Source: Methanofollis ethanolicus
GTDB lineage: Archaea; Halobacteriota; Methanomicrobia; Methanomicrobiales; Methanofollaceae
NCBI RefSeq assembly: GCF_001571385.1
Contig: NZ_BCNW01000001.1
Coordinates: 62,001-126,000 of the forward strand
Reading direction: 5' to 3'
Length of the DNA: 64,000 bases
The position numbers were made by a program, and so were the translations under genes. The notes beneath the pieces are model-generated. The model saw only the letters and a list, made by a program, of their open reading frames with translations. It was not told the DNA's origin and ran no database searches. Shown here piece by piece: positions 36,391 through 45,882 of the stretch. How positions within the stretch are numbered: the stretch's first letter is position 1; every line of letters begins with the position of its first letter.

Positions 36391-37830
36391 ATGTTATTTA
36401 ACCATAAAAACAAGAATACACCCCCTTATCCATGGATGCTCCTCGCCCTCCTCTGTACCGCCGCCATGGTGGTCATGGCAGGCGAGGCAATGCTTATCGC
36501 CGCATTTCCGGTTATTGAAGCCGAATTCGGCGTATCTTCTGTCTTCACCGCCTGGATACTCCCGGCCATGATGATCGTCGGGGCGATGACAATCCCGGCC
36601 ATCGGCGTCCTCGGCGACAGGTACGGAAAAAAGCGCCTCCTTATCATCTGCCTCTCGATCTATGCCGCAGGGGCAATCGGCGGCGGCTTTGCAGAGGACA
36701 TGCTCTCTCTTCTCTGTTGCAGGGCCCTTCAGGGCGCCGGACTTGCAGTCGGCCCTATCGCCTGTGCTCTCATCGCAGAACAGGTCCCCGAACGTCTGGT
36801 CCCGTCCGCGATCGGGCTTGTCGCCGCGACAGACGGCGCCGGGACTTTTGCCGGTGTGCTCGCCGGCGCCTATATCGTCGAGCAGTACAGCTGGCAGACC
36901 TGCTACCACGGGATGGCACCGGTGGCCGTGCTCCTCGTCCTCGCGGCCGCGATTATTGTCAGACCTTCTCCTGTGAGAGGGGGGCGCGGCGTCGACCTTG
37001 CAGGCACGGCCCTCTTCTCTCTCGCCATCCTCGGCGGGATGATCGCCCTCTCCCTCTGGGACCCCTCCGGACTCCCCGGACCGACAGTGGCGGCACTCTT
37101 CGCTCTTGCTCTCGGCGCTCTCATCCTCTTCCTGCACAGGGAAGGGCAGGCCGACGACCCCATCTTCAATGCCGGATTCTTCCTTAAATCCCCGGTCAGA
37201 ACCGTCTGCATCAACGACATGGTCGTGATGCTCCTCTTCTTCCTCCTCCTCCAGTCGATGCCCTACATCATAGAGAGTCCGGCAGGACTCGGCCTCACCG
37301 CCTTCTCAGTCGGCCTCATCATGGTCCCGGGGACAGTGGCCGACATGATCTCCGGTGTGGTTGCAGGCAAAATCGTGCAGAAAAAGGGTTTTCAGTTCGC
37401 GTTCGCCATCGGTGCCCTGGAGATCGCTATCGGGTGCGGCGCACTCATTGTCTTCCCCCTCTCGGTGCCTGTCCTGGTCCTGGTGTGGACAGCCATCTCT
37501 GCAGGGATGTCGGTCCTCCTGACTGTCGACAATATCGTCGTCGTCGCCGCCGCTCCGCGGGATACGTTGACGACGGCCTCGGCCCTCATCCACACCCTCC
37601 AGAGCGTCGGCGGCACCCTCGGCCCCCTGATAACCGGCATCGCCCTTGTCGGCCATAGTGGTGCACCCGCGGGGACAGCGTTCGCCACAATATTTGCCAT
37701 AGGCGGAGCCATTGCGGTGCTTGTCCTCGTCCAGGCAGGCATTGTCCAGGGAACGGTCGTGGAATCACGGAATACTGAGAGAAGTACCCGGGAAAAGCCG
37801 GCGTTCTTCTCCTGTTCAGGCAGGGATTGA
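36391..37830 (+). CDS. MFS transporter
   Basis: A 479-residue membrane protein of the drug:proton antiporter group. The first helix reads MVVMAGEAMLIAAFPVI. The loop motif GVLGDRYGKKRLL follows helix 2, and ALQGAGLAVGPIACALI follows further on. Around 14 hydrophobic stretches can be counted. ATG 36391 is chosen because TATAAAG at 36354-36360 lies about 33 bases upstream; an earlier in-frame ATG at 36337 would precede that promoter. Location just before the ethanol module suggests, without proof, a link to metabolite export. Confidence 0.87.
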   Translation: MLFNHKNKNTPPYPWMLLALLCTAAMVVMAGEAMLIAAFPVIEAEFGVSSVFTAWILPAMMIVGAMTIPAIGVLGDRYGKKRLLIICLSIYAAGAIGGGFAEDMLSLLCCRALQGAGLAVGPIACALIAEQVPERLVPSAIGLVAATDGAGTFAGVLAGAYIVEQYSWQTCYHGMAPVAVLLVLAAAIIVRPSPVRGGRGVDLAGTALFSLAILGGMIALSLWDPSGLPGPTVAALFALALGALILFLHREGQADDPIFNAGFFLKSPVRTVCINDMVVMLLFFLLLQSMPYIIESPAGLGLTAFSVGLIMVPGTVADMISGVVAGKIVQKKGFQFAFAIGALEIAIGCGALIVFPLSVPVLVLVWTAISAGMSVLLTVDNIVVVAAAPRDTLTTASALIHTLQSVGGTLGPLITGIALVGHSGAPAGTAFATIFAIGGAIAVLVLVQAGIVQGTVVESRNTERSTREKPAFFSCSGRD

Positions 37831-37937
37831 AGAGGATGCAGAAAAAGGCAACTGCCAGTCCACCTCATCAAAAAACCTGCAAGATATTCAGAGAGCTCCC
37901 ATCAGGGGCGGTTCGCCGGTCCAAAAAAAGAAAAAGA

Positions 37938-39749
37938 TCAGGAGGCCAGGTGGCTCAGCCCCAGTTCGGTGAGTTTCTCCTTTTTCGGTACGCCGTGTTT
38001 GTCCCAGCCGCGGATCTCATAGTACTTCGGGAGCATCTCGGGAAGCCTGCTGACCTGCCCCTTGGCCGGCCCGGTCGGGATCGGGTCGTTGAGGAGCCTC
38101 GGCGGCAGGGTGTCGTCCTTCTCCGAGTAGCCGTTTTTGATGTTGAACATCCTCTCCAGATTCCAGATCCTCTCCCCGATCTGCATCACCTTCTCGGTGG
38201 TGTAGTCGACGCCTGTCGCCGCCTTCAGTTCGGCCGCGATCTCGTCGGCGCCGATCGCAAAAGACGAGAACAGGCAGGTCCCCGAGGCGGAGAGGGCACC
38301 TGTGAGGTCCTGGAAGATCTTGAGGATCTCGGGCTTCCCTTCGATGACAGAGGGGTCCATCTTCATGGGCAGGCCGAGCACCTCGGGCGAGATGGTGTAG
38401 CCCCGTACATGGCAGCCGCCGCGGTTCGAGGTGGCGTACTCCAGGCCGATGCCCTGCACGGCACGCGGGTCGTAGGCAGGCATCTCCTGCTTCTTGACGG
38501 TCATCGAGAGTTCGGGATGACCGTACTTCGTGGCAAGCCTGAAAGAGCCCTCGGCAAGATCGTTCCCGAAGCCCTCCCTGTAGGCGGTTGCGCGAGTCAG
38601 GGCGACCATCGCATCGGCATTGCCAAACCGCAGGTCATAGCCGGTCTTCTTCTGGTCGACAGCCCCGATCTCGTAGAGTTCCATCGCACAGGCGACCGTC
38701 GAGCCCATCGAGATGGTGTCCAGCCCGAGTTCGTTACAGAGGAAGTTCGCCTTCAGCACAGCGTCCATGTCGAAGATCCCGCAGTCGGCGCCGAAGGCCC
38801 AGGCGGTCTCGTACTCGGGCCCCTCGCCGACCTCGTTGTACTTCCCCCTCGCCTTCGCGACCCGGCCGCAGCCGACGACGCAACTCCCGCAGCCCTTGCC
38901 GTGGAGGAGGTGCGCACCGGTGAGGGTCTCGCCCGAGATTTTGTCTGCCTCCTCCGTGTAGGCCTCCTGCCAGTTCCGCGTCGGGAAGGCCCCGGTCTGG
39001 TTGATGATGTTGACCAGAATGTTTGACCCGTAGGTCGGCAGACCCGCGGAGGTGACCGGATTTTCAGCGATCTTTTTGCGGGCCGCCCTGACAATTTTGA
39101 GATACTCATCTCTGTCGGCGACCTTGATCCCGCCTGTGCCGCGGATAGCGATCGCCTTCAGGTTCTTCGAGCCCATCACCGCACCGATGCCGGTCCGCCC
39201 GGCCGCACGGTGCTTGTCGTTCATGATGCAGCCGAACCGGACGAGTTTCTCGCCGGCCGGGCCGATACAGGCGACCTCGGCCTCGAGGTCGGTCGCGGCC
39301 CTGATGGCGTCGTCGGTCTCGTACACCGTCTTCCCCCAGAGGTGCGAGGCGTCGCGGATCTCGACATGACCGTTGTTGATCCAGAGGTACACCGGTTTTG
39401 CCGCCTTGCCCTCGAAGATGATCAGGTCGTATCCGGCATACTTTACCTCAGCCCCGAAATACCCGCCTGAGTTCGAGGAAGCGAGGGTGTCGTTCAGCGG
39501 TCCCTTGGCGACGACATCGTAGCGCCCTGTCGAGATGCCCATCGTGCCCGTCAGTGGTCCGGTCGCAAAGATAAGTTTGTTCGCGGGCGAGAGGGCGTCC
39601 ACCTTCGGGTCGACCTCGTCCATGAAATACTTCTCGCCAAGGCCCCGGCCCCCGATGTAGTTCTCGGCGGCGTCCTTCTTCAGGGCCTCCTTCGTGACGG
39701 TGCCCTCGGTCAGGTTGACCCTGAGCACCGTGCCGATCCATCCGTGCAT
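37938..39749 (-). CDS. aor: Tungsten-containing aldehyde:ferredoxin oxidoreductase, module 1
   Basis: A 603-residue enzyme of the AOR family, with [11 protein letters not shown] at the N-terminus and tungsto-bispterin contacts through [17 protein letters not shown] and [18 protein letters not shown]. The [4Fe-4S] ligands are CGSCVVGC (residues ~289-296) plus a later cysteine in SGTCLFSSF. It would oxidise acetaldehyde to acetate and hand two electrons to ferredoxin. Its start overlaps the stop of a ferredoxin-like gene by one base, as in AorAB systems. A second copy lies at 45883-47691. Acetaldehyde as substrate is inferred from the neighbouring alcohol dehydrogenase. Confidence 0.93.
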   Translation of the reverse strand: MHGWIGTVLRVNLTEGTVTKEALKKDAAENYIGGRGLGEKYFMDEVDPKVDALSPANKLIFATGPLTGTMGISTGRYDVVAKGPLNDTLASSNSGGYFGAEVKYAGYDLIIFEGKAAKPVYLWINNGHVEIRDASHLWGKTVYETDDAIRAATDLEAEVACIGPAGEKLVRFGCIMNDKHRAAGRTGIGAVMGSKNLKAIAIRGTGGIKVADRDEYLKIVRAARKKIAENPVTSAGLPTYGSNILVNIINQTGAFPTRNWQEAYTEEADKISGETLTGAHLLHGKGCGSCVVGCGRVAKARGKYNEVGEGPEYETAWAFGADCGIFDMDAVLKANFLCNELGLDTISMGSTVACAMELYEIGAVDQKKTGYDLRFGNADAMVALTRATAYREGFGNDLAEGSFRLATKYGHPELSMTVKKQEMPAYDPRAVQGIGLEYATSNRGGCHVRGYTISPEVLGLPMKMDPSVIEGKPEILKIFQDLTGALSASGTCLFSSFAIGADEIAAELKAATGVDYTTEKVMQIGERIWNLERMFNIKNGYSEKDDTLPPRLLNDPIPTGPAKGQVSRLPEMLPKYYEIRGWDKHGVPKKEKLTELGLSHLAS

Positions 39750-40237
39750 TATATCTCCACCTCCGCGATGCCCGCGGCGATCTTTGCCGAGAAGGCCTTC
39801 TTCCTCTGGACTGTCGCCGTGTCTGCGGGCAGGTATTCGATCGCGTTCGTCGGGCAGAACTCGGCGCACAGCGGTTTGCCGCCACACTGGTCACATTTCA
39901 AGGGCTGTTTCTCTGCCATGCTATAGGAGATGTTGCCGAAGGGGCAGGCCATCACGCACATCCGGCAGCCGATGCACTTCGCAGCATTGACGCCGACAAG
40001 CCCGGTCAGGGCGTCCTTCTCCAGGGCCCCGGTGGTACAGGCCGCCACGCAGGCGGGTTTGTCGCACTGCAGGCAGGCCATCGGCACGTTCACACCGGCC
40101 TCGAACCGGTGGACAGAGATCCGCGAGACCGCGGGTCTGAACTCGCCTTCGTGCCCGATCGAGCATGCGAGTTCGCACGTTCCGCAGCCGATACACCGCT
40201 CCGGGGTGATCAGCAGCAAGTTTTCAGTCTTTTCCAT
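39749..40237 (-). CDS. Four-cluster ferredoxin-like electron transfer subunit, module 1
   Basis: A 162-residue protein with 16 cysteines in the order [20 protein letters not shown]-x4-[12 protein letters not shown] and [10 protein letters not shown]-x3-C, enough for four [4Fe-4S] clusters. It resembles the HycB/CooF/AorA group of electron wires. The one-base overlap with aor says it is the electron exit of that enzyme. A strong AGGGGGGAAGAAG precedes the ATG. A 127-base gap separates it from the NuoG-like gene, so aor and this gene may have their own promoter. Confidence 0.92.
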   Translation of the reverse strand: MEKTENLLLITPERCIGCGTCELACSIGHEGEFRPAVSRISVHRFEAGVNVPMACLQCDKPACVAACTTGALEKDALTGLVGVNAAKCIGCRMCVMACPFGNISYSMAEKQPLKCDQCGGKPLCAEFCPTNAIEYLPADTATVQRKKAFSAKIAAGIAEVEI

Positions 40238-40364
40238 CTTCTTCCCCCCTTATGATCGGGATGTGTATGCAATTCTGGTTTAAGAATTTTCACGTCAGAC
40301 ATCCGCATTTTACAGGCGAATCGCCAGAAACCTGAAATATTGCGGAGATCGGGGCGACACCCCA

Positions 40365-41129
40365 TCAGTCTTTCTCCTTCGTCCCGAGGCCTGTTCCGGC
40401 CCCCCTCGCCTCCGCGATCCGCCGGCACCGCGGGCAGAGTATTCTTCCTTCTTTCAGCTCGAACTCCGGCTTTCCTGCCGCAATCTGCTCCTTCGTCGCA
40501 AAGCGTTCCCCGCACATCTCGCAGGCGACGAGCTCGAAGGTCCGCCCCCAGATCGTGCGTGTGTCTTCCTTCTCTGTCACCAGGATCGCACCTGTGGGGC
40601 AGACCTCGGCACAGGCACCGCAGCCGGTGCAGTCCATAGAGGGTTCCCTGAAGGGGGTGTCCACCTCCTTCTCCCAGCCGCGGGAGACGAAGTCGATGCA
40701 GTCGGTGCCGAGCAGGGCGCAGGCCCGGACGCATCTGCCGCACCTGATGCAGAGGTCAACCTCCCCTTTCTGCACGAAACGCTCGTCGAGAGGTTCGACG
40801 CCGTACGTCTCCGCAAGTTTCTGGAGGACCGGGGACTTCGGGGAACGGGCGAGGAGGAGCTGGATGACGAAGCTTCTCGCCCTCCTCACGTCCTCGGTAT
40901 CGGTGAGGATCTCGACCGGCCCCCTGATCGGGTACATGCACGATATGACGAGGCTCCTCCTCCCGCGGTCGACGACCTCGACCTGGCAGAGGCGGCAGTT
41001 GCCGTCAGCCGGCAGACCCTCATGGTAGCAGAGGGTCGGCACCTCGATCCCGAGGGCCTTCGCCGCTTCAAGGGCGGTCGTCCCCTCTTCGACCGCGGCC
41101 TTCCTGCCGTCTATCGTGACGTCAATCAT
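40365..41129 (-). CDS. NuoG/HoxU-like iron-sulfur subunit, module 1
   Basis: A 254-residue subunit. The N-terminal 2Fe-2S domain has [19 protein letters not shown] and a further cysteine in SCMYP. Two [4Fe-4S] clusters follow ([11 protein letters not shown] near residue 127, [11 protein letters not shown] near residue 170). The C-terminal tail carries a rubredoxin-like pair CEMC and CPRC. The protein ends before any hydrogenase H-cluster domain or molybdopterin domain, so it is not an HndD-type hydrogenase. It should connect the NuoF-like flavoprotein with an external ferredoxin. It overlaps the NuoF-like gene by eight bases. Confidence 0.9.
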   Translation of the reverse strand: MIDVTIDGRKAAVEEGTTALEAAKALGIEVPTLCYHEGLPADGNCRLCQVEVVDRGRRSLVISCMYPIRGPVEILTDTEDVRRARSFVIQLLLARSPKSPVLQKLAETYGVEPLDERFVQKGEVDLCIRCGRCVRACALLGTDCIDFVSRGWEKEVDTPFREPSMDCTGCGACAEVCPTGAILVTEKEDTRTIWGRTFELVACEMCGERFATKEQIAAGKPEFELKEGRILCPRCRRIAEARGAGTGLGTKEKD

Positions 41130-42993
41130 GTTTCTCCCTCCTCACGACCTTGATCGCCCTGAAGCGGCAGGCGTCCAGACACGAACCACAGGTGATGCAG
41201 GTTCCCATATCGATGTGGTGGGTCTGTTTCTTCTCGCCTGTTGCCGCATTGACAGGGCAGACCTTTGCGCAGAGGGTGCAGCCCGTGCAGAACTCGGGGT
41301 CGATCTCCAGCGCATAAAGGCCGCTGCAGACCCCGGCACGGCAGAACCCCTCCGTCTCGTGCTCCTCGTACTCTTCGGGGAACCAGTGCATCGTCGAGAT
41401 GACCGGGTTTGCCGCGGTCTTCCCGAGGCCGCAGAGCGCCGTGTCCCGCACATTCTCCGCGATCCCCTTCAGGAGTGCGGTGTCGCCGGCCCGTGCCGTC
41501 CCCGAGGTAAGGCCGTGGAGGAGAGTCTGCATCGCCTTCAGGCCCTCGCGGCAGGGCGTGCACTTGCCGCACGACTCCTCGACCAGGAAATCGATGAAGT
41601 ACTGGGCGACATTCACCATGCAGGTGTGGTCGTCCATCACGATCATGCCGCCAGAACCCATCATCGACCCGGCCTTCACCAGTTCGTCGAAGTCCACCGG
41701 CAGGTCGAGTTTTTCTTCAGGGAGGCATCCCCCTGACGGCCCGCCTGTCTGCACGGCCTTGAAGGCGCGGTCATTCATGACGCCGCCGCCGATATCGAAG
41801 ATCATCGTGCGCAGGGTCGTGCCCATCGGGACCTCGACAAGGCCAGAGTTCTTCACCTTGCCGACAAGGGAGAAGACCTTCGTGCCCGTGCTCTTCGGCG
41901 TGCCCATGCTCCTGTACCACTCGGCGCCGCGGAGGACGATCTCCGGCACATTCCCCCAGGTCTCAACATTGTTGAGGACGGTCGGGACGTCCCAGAGGCC
42001 CTTCTCTGTGGAGCGGATGTACTTCACCCGCGGCACGCCGGCACGCCCCTCGATTGAGGTCATCAGGGCCGTGGACTCACCGCAGACGAAGGCCCCCCCG
42101 CCCCGGAAGATCTCGATATCGAAGTTAAATCCACTGCCGAGAATGTCCTTGCCGAGGAGGCCGTACTCCCGCGCCTGCTCGATCGCCCGCGAGAGGTGCC
42201 TGACCGCGAGCGGATACTCATTCCTCACATAGATGACGCCGGCATCGCCTTCAATCGCATAGCCGCCGATGATCATCCCCTCGACGACGCTGTGCGGGTC
42301 GCCCTCCATGAGGCTCCTGTCCATGAAGGCGCCGGGGTCGCCTTCGTCGCCGTTCGCAACGACATATTTTTTCTCCGCCTCGACAACGGCCGCCGACTCC
42401 CACTTCACGCCGGTCGGAAAACCGCCGCCGCCCCGGCCGCGGAGGCCCGAGTCCTTCACGGCCTGCACGACATCGGCCGGCGCCATCGAGAGAGCCTTTG
42501 CAAGACCGGCATAGCCGCCGACCCTGATGTAGTCGTCGATCTCGAAGGGGTTGACGTGCCCCGTGTTCCGCAGGACGACCCGCTTCTGGTGAGCATAGAA
42601 GGGGATCTTCTCCGCGGTCTGGTAGCGGTTCTTCGTGACAGGATCGCGATACAGCAGGCGGTCCACGACCTCTCCCTTCTCGATCGTCCGATCAAATATT
42701 TCGGGGACGTCCTTCACCTTCACCTGCTGGTAGAAGACGTGTCCGGGCTGGACGACCACGAGAGGCCCTCTCTCGCAGAAACCGTGACAGCCGGTGGTAT
42801 CGGCCATGAAGGTGACACCGAGTTTCAGGCCGCGTTTCTCCGCCTCATCTTCGAAGGCCTGGCGCACACCGGCGCTGCCGAAGGCAAGGCACCCGGTGCC
42901 CGCGCAGACCTGCACCCACCCGGCGGCGCTTCCCCCCTTCTGCGGAAGGGAGGCGCGGTAGGTCTCCAGTGCCTGGCTACTCGTCAGTCTCAT
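41122..42993 (-). CDS. NuoF-like FMN/NAD(P)-binding subunit, module 1
   Basis: A 623-residue subunit. Residues ~1-115 are a thioredoxin-like 2Fe-2S domain (CAGTGC, CHGFC). The core has the nucleotide/FMN loops [14 protein letters not shown] and [13 protein letters not shown], and the cluster motif [11 protein letters not shown]. Two extra [4Fe-4S] sites lie at the C-terminus ([22 protein letters not shown]). This domain order equals the flavoprotein of electron-bifurcating hydrogenases and related NAD(P)H:ferredoxin enzymes. It would exchange electrons between NAD(P)H and iron-sulfur carriers. It overlaps the NuoE-like gene by 17 bases. Confidence 0.93.
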   Translation of the reverse strand: MRLTSSQALETYRASLPQKGGSAAGWVQVCAGTGCLAFGSAGVRQAFEDEAEKRGLKLGVTFMADTTGCHGFCERGPLVVVQPGHVFYQQVKVKDVPEIFDRTIEKGEVVDRLLYRDPVTKNRYQTAEKIPFYAHQKRVVLRNTGHVNPFEIDDYIRVGGYAGLAKALSMAPADVVQAVKDSGLRGRGGGGFPTGVKWESAAVVEAEKKYVVANGDEGDPGAFMDRSLMEGDPHSVVEGMIIGGYAIEGDAGVIYVRNEYPLAVRHLSRAIEQAREYGLLGKDILGSGFNFDIEIFRGGGAFVCGESTALMTSIEGRAGVPRVKYIRSTEKGLWDVPTVLNNVETWGNVPEIVLRGAEWYRSMGTPKSTGTKVFSLVGKVKNSGLVEVPMGTTLRTMIFDIGGGVMNDRAFKAVQTGGPSGGCLPEEKLDLPVDFDELVKAGSMMGSGGMIVMDDHTCMVNVAQYFIDFLVEESCGKCTPCREGLKAMQTLLHGLTSGTARAGDTALLKGIAENVRDTALCGLGKTAANPVISTMHWFPEEYEEHETEGFCRAGVCSGLYALEIDPEFCTGCTLCAKVCPVNAATGEKKQTHHIDMGTCITCGSCLDACRFRAIKVVRREKHD

Positions 42994-43462
42994 CCTTCCG
43001 CTCCGTTTCGATCATGCCGGGTACCTCGGCCGGCCCGAGTTTCCCGTACACCTTCTCGTTCACCATGACGACCGGCGCCATCGCGCAGGCACCGACGCAG
43101 TTGACGGTCTGGATGGTAAAGAGGCCGTCGGCGGTGGTCTCACAGTTCTTGATGCCAAGCGCCCCCTCGACGGCCTTCACGACGCCGGGCGCACCCCTCA
43201 GGTGACATGCCGTCCCGGTGCAGACCTTGATGACTTTCTTCCCCTGCGGGACAAGGCTCAGGGCCTTATAGAATGTGGCGACACTGAAGACCTGGCTTTC
43301 AGGGACGCCGAGATAGTCGGCGACCGTTTTCATCGATTCGATGGACAGGTACCGCTCATGCGCCTGGATATCCTGCAGCGCCGCGAGCAGATACCTGGCC
43401 TCCCTCGGATAGACCCCGACGATCTTCTGCACTGATGCTAAATGCTCCTCGGTTTCTGCCAT
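42977..43462 (-). CDS. NuoE-like 2Fe-2S subunit, module 1
   Basis: A 161-residue subunit with a helical N-terminus and a thioredoxin-like 2Fe-2S domain. The cluster ligands are CTGTAC and CVGAC, spaced as in NuoE/HndA. It partners the NuoF-like subunit and is the first gene of the three-gene unit. The ATG at 43462 is preceded by GGGGGG at a suitable distance. A short stem-loop, CCCCCC opposite GGGGG, sits at 43470-43486 in the leader. Confidence 0.92.
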   Translation of the reverse strand: MAETEEHLASVQKIVGVYPREARYLLAALQDIQAHERYLSIESMKTVADYLGVPESQVFSVATFYKALSLVPQGKKVIKVCTGTACHLRGAPGVVKAVEGALGIKNCETTADGLFTIQTVNCVGACAMAPVVMVNEKVYGKLGPAEVPGMIETERKDETDE

Positions 43463-43559
43463 ATCAACCCCCCGTGACAGGGGGTGAACAGAGTTCCAGA
43501 GACAAAAAAGTTTCGAGAGACGGGGACGGGAGATCCTGCCGGCACGACTGTCGAAAAAT

Positions 43560-43575
43560 AATGAGATATCTCATT
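43560..43575. promoter_or_regulatory. Perfect 16-base palindrome between nuoE-like and fno, module 1
   Basis: AATGAGATATCTCATT reads the same on both strands. It lies about 98 bases before the NuoE-like ATG and 96 bases before the fno ATG, almost exactly midway in the divergent promoter region. This is the expected place for a site that controls both transcripts. I did not find the same palindrome in the matching region of module 2. Confidence 0.5.
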
Positions 43576-43670
43576 TATCCCGATGAACACACGCACGGGT
43601 AAATTCTGACGGTCATTGAAAATATCTCCTGCACAAAATATTAAAAGTTCGGAGAGGATATGCACCGACC

Positions 43671-44318
43671 ATGAACGTAGGAATCATTGGTGGCACCGGT
43701 GGCATAGGGCAGGGGATGGCGCTGCGCCTTTCGCAGAATCACACCGTCTATATCGGGTCCAGGCTTGAGGAGAAGGCGCAGGCGGCCTGTGAAATGTGCA
43801 GTTACGCACTCAAAGTGCTCGGCCTCCCCTTCGACCTCGTCCCGACGACAAACCAGGGGGCGGTTGACCTGGCTGAGGTCGTCGTCTTCTCGATCCCGAC
43901 CGAGAACCTTGAAAAGACCATCGAATCGGTCAAGGGACTTGAGGGGAAGGTCATCATCAGCCTGATGAACCCGATGGTCAAGACCGACTTCTTCAAGTAC
44001 AACCCGCCGGCCGAGGGTTCGGCCGCCCAGCAGCTCCAGAAACTTCTGCCGCAGTCGAAGGTGGTCGCCGCCTTCAACAACATCCCGGCCGGCAAGTGGC
44101 AGAAACTCTCCGAACCCCTCGACTACACGGTCTGCGTCTGTTCCGATCATGCCGACGCCAAGGCGGTGGTCATAGAACTCGTCAATTCGATCTCGAAGTT
44201 GAAGGCACTGGACGCGGGGCCCCTCGCCGTATCCCCGTACATCGAGGCGATCACACCCCTCGTCATCAACATTGCACGCTTCAGCAAGATGCGAGATGTC
44301 GGCGTCTATTTCAGGTAA
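43671..44318 (+). CDS. fno: NADPH-dependent F420 reductase, module 1
   Basis: A 215-residue enzyme that moves hydride between NADPH and coenzyme F420. The N-terminal nucleotide-binding motif GIIGGTGGIGQG and the following SRLEEKA, whose arginine selects the NADPH phosphate, are typical. The C-terminal LKALDAGPLAVSPYIE helps bind F420. It differs from the module 2 copy at about 14 positions. A TATA-like AAATATTAAAAG at 43636-43647 lies some 25-30 bases before the ATG, so the leader is very short. In this setting it would turn NADPH from alcohol oxidation into reduced F420 for methanogenesis. Confidence 0.95.
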   Translation: MNVGIIGGTGGIGQGMALRLSQNHTVYIGSRLEEKAQAACEMCSYALKVLGLPFDLVPTTNQGAVDLAEVVVFSIPTENLEKTIESVKGLEGKVIISLMNPMVKTDFFKYNPPAEGSAAQQLQKLLPQSKVVAAFNNIPAGKWQKLSEPLDYTVCVCSDHADAKAVVIELVNSISKLKALDAGPLAVSPYIEAITPLVINIARFSKMRDVGVYFR

Positions 44319-44633
44319 AGGCATTCATCAACCCTTTTTTTCAGACAGGCCATCGACCCAGGAAAAGCCAGAGAATCGGGCGCCGGTTCCTCCAGACAGC
44401 ACGAACTACCCACAGATTCAGGGGCACCCCACAGAATTAAACCACGAAAACAGGCCAAATTAAAAAAAATAGTCACAATATTCCAATAACCGATCATACG
44501 GAGATTTATGCCCATAACATAATGGGAAATTCTGCAAAATTACCCGCCAACCAACAAAATGATATATTTGTGGAGACATTTGGTCACCAATCGCAGGGCA
44601 CCCCGCGGGGTGCCTGTGAGGGGGGAAAAAGAG
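44319..44633 (+). promoter_or_regulatory. fno-adh intergenic region with terminator and promoter, module 1
   Basis: T7 at 44335-44341 probably ends the fno transcript. AT-rich DNA follows, and GATATATTTG at 44561-44570 is a likely TATA box for adh, with transcription starting near 44590. No gene is supported in this stretch. Confidence 0.5.
44597..44614 (+). promoter_or_regulatory. Stem-loop in the 5' leader of adh, module 1
   Basis: GGCACCCCGCGGGGTGCC is an 18-base perfect palindrome. It should sit near the 5' end of the adh mRNA and is followed by GAGGGGGG and the ATG at 44634. A related though imperfect stem (CACTCC opposite GGAGTG) lies in the leader of the second adh, at 53005-53033. 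Confidence 0.6.
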
Positions 44634-45782
44634 ATGACATCCACCTATCTGAACCCGCCGGTCGCCCTCATGGGTGCCGGAGCGGTAAAAGATATCGGAA
44701 CCTGGGCAAAGATGCTTGGGGCAAAGAAGGCATTCATTGTCTGCGGGATCGGGAAACACGGCAAAGAACTCGCAGAGGAGGTAGGCGCCCTTCTCAAGGG
44801 GGCAGGCGTCAATTTCGTGATCTATCCGGGCGCCGAGCCGAACCCGACCGACAACGCCGTCCACAAGGGCGCCGAGATGTACAAGAAAGAGGGCTGTGAC
44901 ATGATCGTCGCCACCGGCGGCGGGTCCCCGATAGACTGCGCCAAGGGCATCGGGATCATCGTCACCAACGGCGGAGAGATATACGACTACGAAGGCGGCG
45001 GAAAGGTCCCCAAAGCCCTGCCGCCCTTCATCGCCATCAACACCACCGCGGGCACCGCCTCGGAGATGACCAACTTCGCTGTCATCACCGACACCCGCCG
45101 GCACATCAAGATGGCCCTCGTCGACTGGAAGATGACCCCGAAGGTCGCGATCAACGACCCCGAACTGATGGTCAGCATGCCGCCCGCACTCACCGCCGCC
45201 ACCGGCATGGACGCCCTCACCCACGCGGTCGAGGCCTATGTCTCCACCATCGCCACGCCGACGACGGACGCAGCCGCCATTGCCGCGATCCAGCTCATCG
45301 GCAAGTATCTCAGGCCGGCCGTCGCAAACGGCGACGATATCCATGCCCGCGACATGATGGCACACGCCGAATACCTCGCAGGCATCGCCTTCAACAATGC
45401 CAGCCTCGGCTACGTCCACTCGATGGCGCACCAGCTCGGCGGCTTCTACAACCTGCCGCACGGCGTCTGCAACGCCATCCTCCTGCCGCACGTCGAGAAG
45501 TTCAACCTCATCGCAGCACCCGACCGCTTCGTCGACATCGCCAAGGCGCTCGGCGAGAACGTCGAGGGGCTCTCCACCATCGAGGCAGCAAACAAGGCCA
45601 TCGACGCCATACGGACGCTCTCCGCGGACATCGGCATCCCGGCAGGCGTGAAGCAACTCGGCGCACAGGAGAAGGACATCCCGACCCTGGCCGAGAACGC
45701 GATGAAGGACATCTGCAACCTGACCAACCCACGGAAAGCGACCAAAGAAGACGTCATGGCGATTTATAAAGAGGCGATGTGA
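44634..45782 (+). CDS. adh: Iron-containing (group III) alcohol dehydrogenase, module 1
   Basis: A 382-residue enzyme of the Fe-dependent ADH family, which oxidises primary alcohols with NAD(P). The nucleotide site has GGGSPIDCAKG and the stretch NTTAGTASEMT. Metal ligands are the Asp and His of MDALTHAVEAYVS and the two histidines of HQLGGFYNLPHG. Ethanol is the likely substrate, since the rest of the module handles acetaldehyde, ferredoxin and NADPH/F420; other short alcohols are possible. ATG 44634 is preceded by GAGGGGGG. It is convergent with the second aor. Confidence 0.93.
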   Translation: MTSTYLNPPVALMGAGAVKDIGTWAKMLGAKKAFIVCGIGKHGKELAEEVGALLKGAGVNFVIYPGAEPNPTDNAVHKGAEMYKKEGCDMIVATGGGSPIDCAKGIGIIVTNGGEIYDYEGGGKVPKALPPFIAINTTAGTASEMTNFAVITDTRRHIKMALVDWKMTPKVAINDPELMVSMPPALTAATGMDALTHAVEAYVSTIATPTTDAAAIAAIQLIGKYLRPAVANGDDIHARDMMAHAEYLAGIAFNNASLGYVHSMAHQLGGFYNLPHGVCNAILLPHVEKFNLIAAPDRFVDIAKALGENVEGLSTIEAANKAIDAIRTLSADIGIPAGVKQLGAQEKDIPTLAENAMKDICNLTNPRKATKEDVMAIYKEAM

Positions 45783-45882
45783 GACGAGGCACACCCTGAG
45801 GCCGGGAGAGGACGGGAGGAATTGCACCATCCCGGGCGGAAAAATACGGACGAGAAAAAGTTTCGCAGATAAAAAAAAGAGT

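Noticed and set aside
40365-43462. NADP-reducing or bifurcating [FeFe]-hydrogenase
   Set aside because: The NuoG-like subunit ends before any H-cluster domain, and no hydrogenase gene is adjacent in either module.
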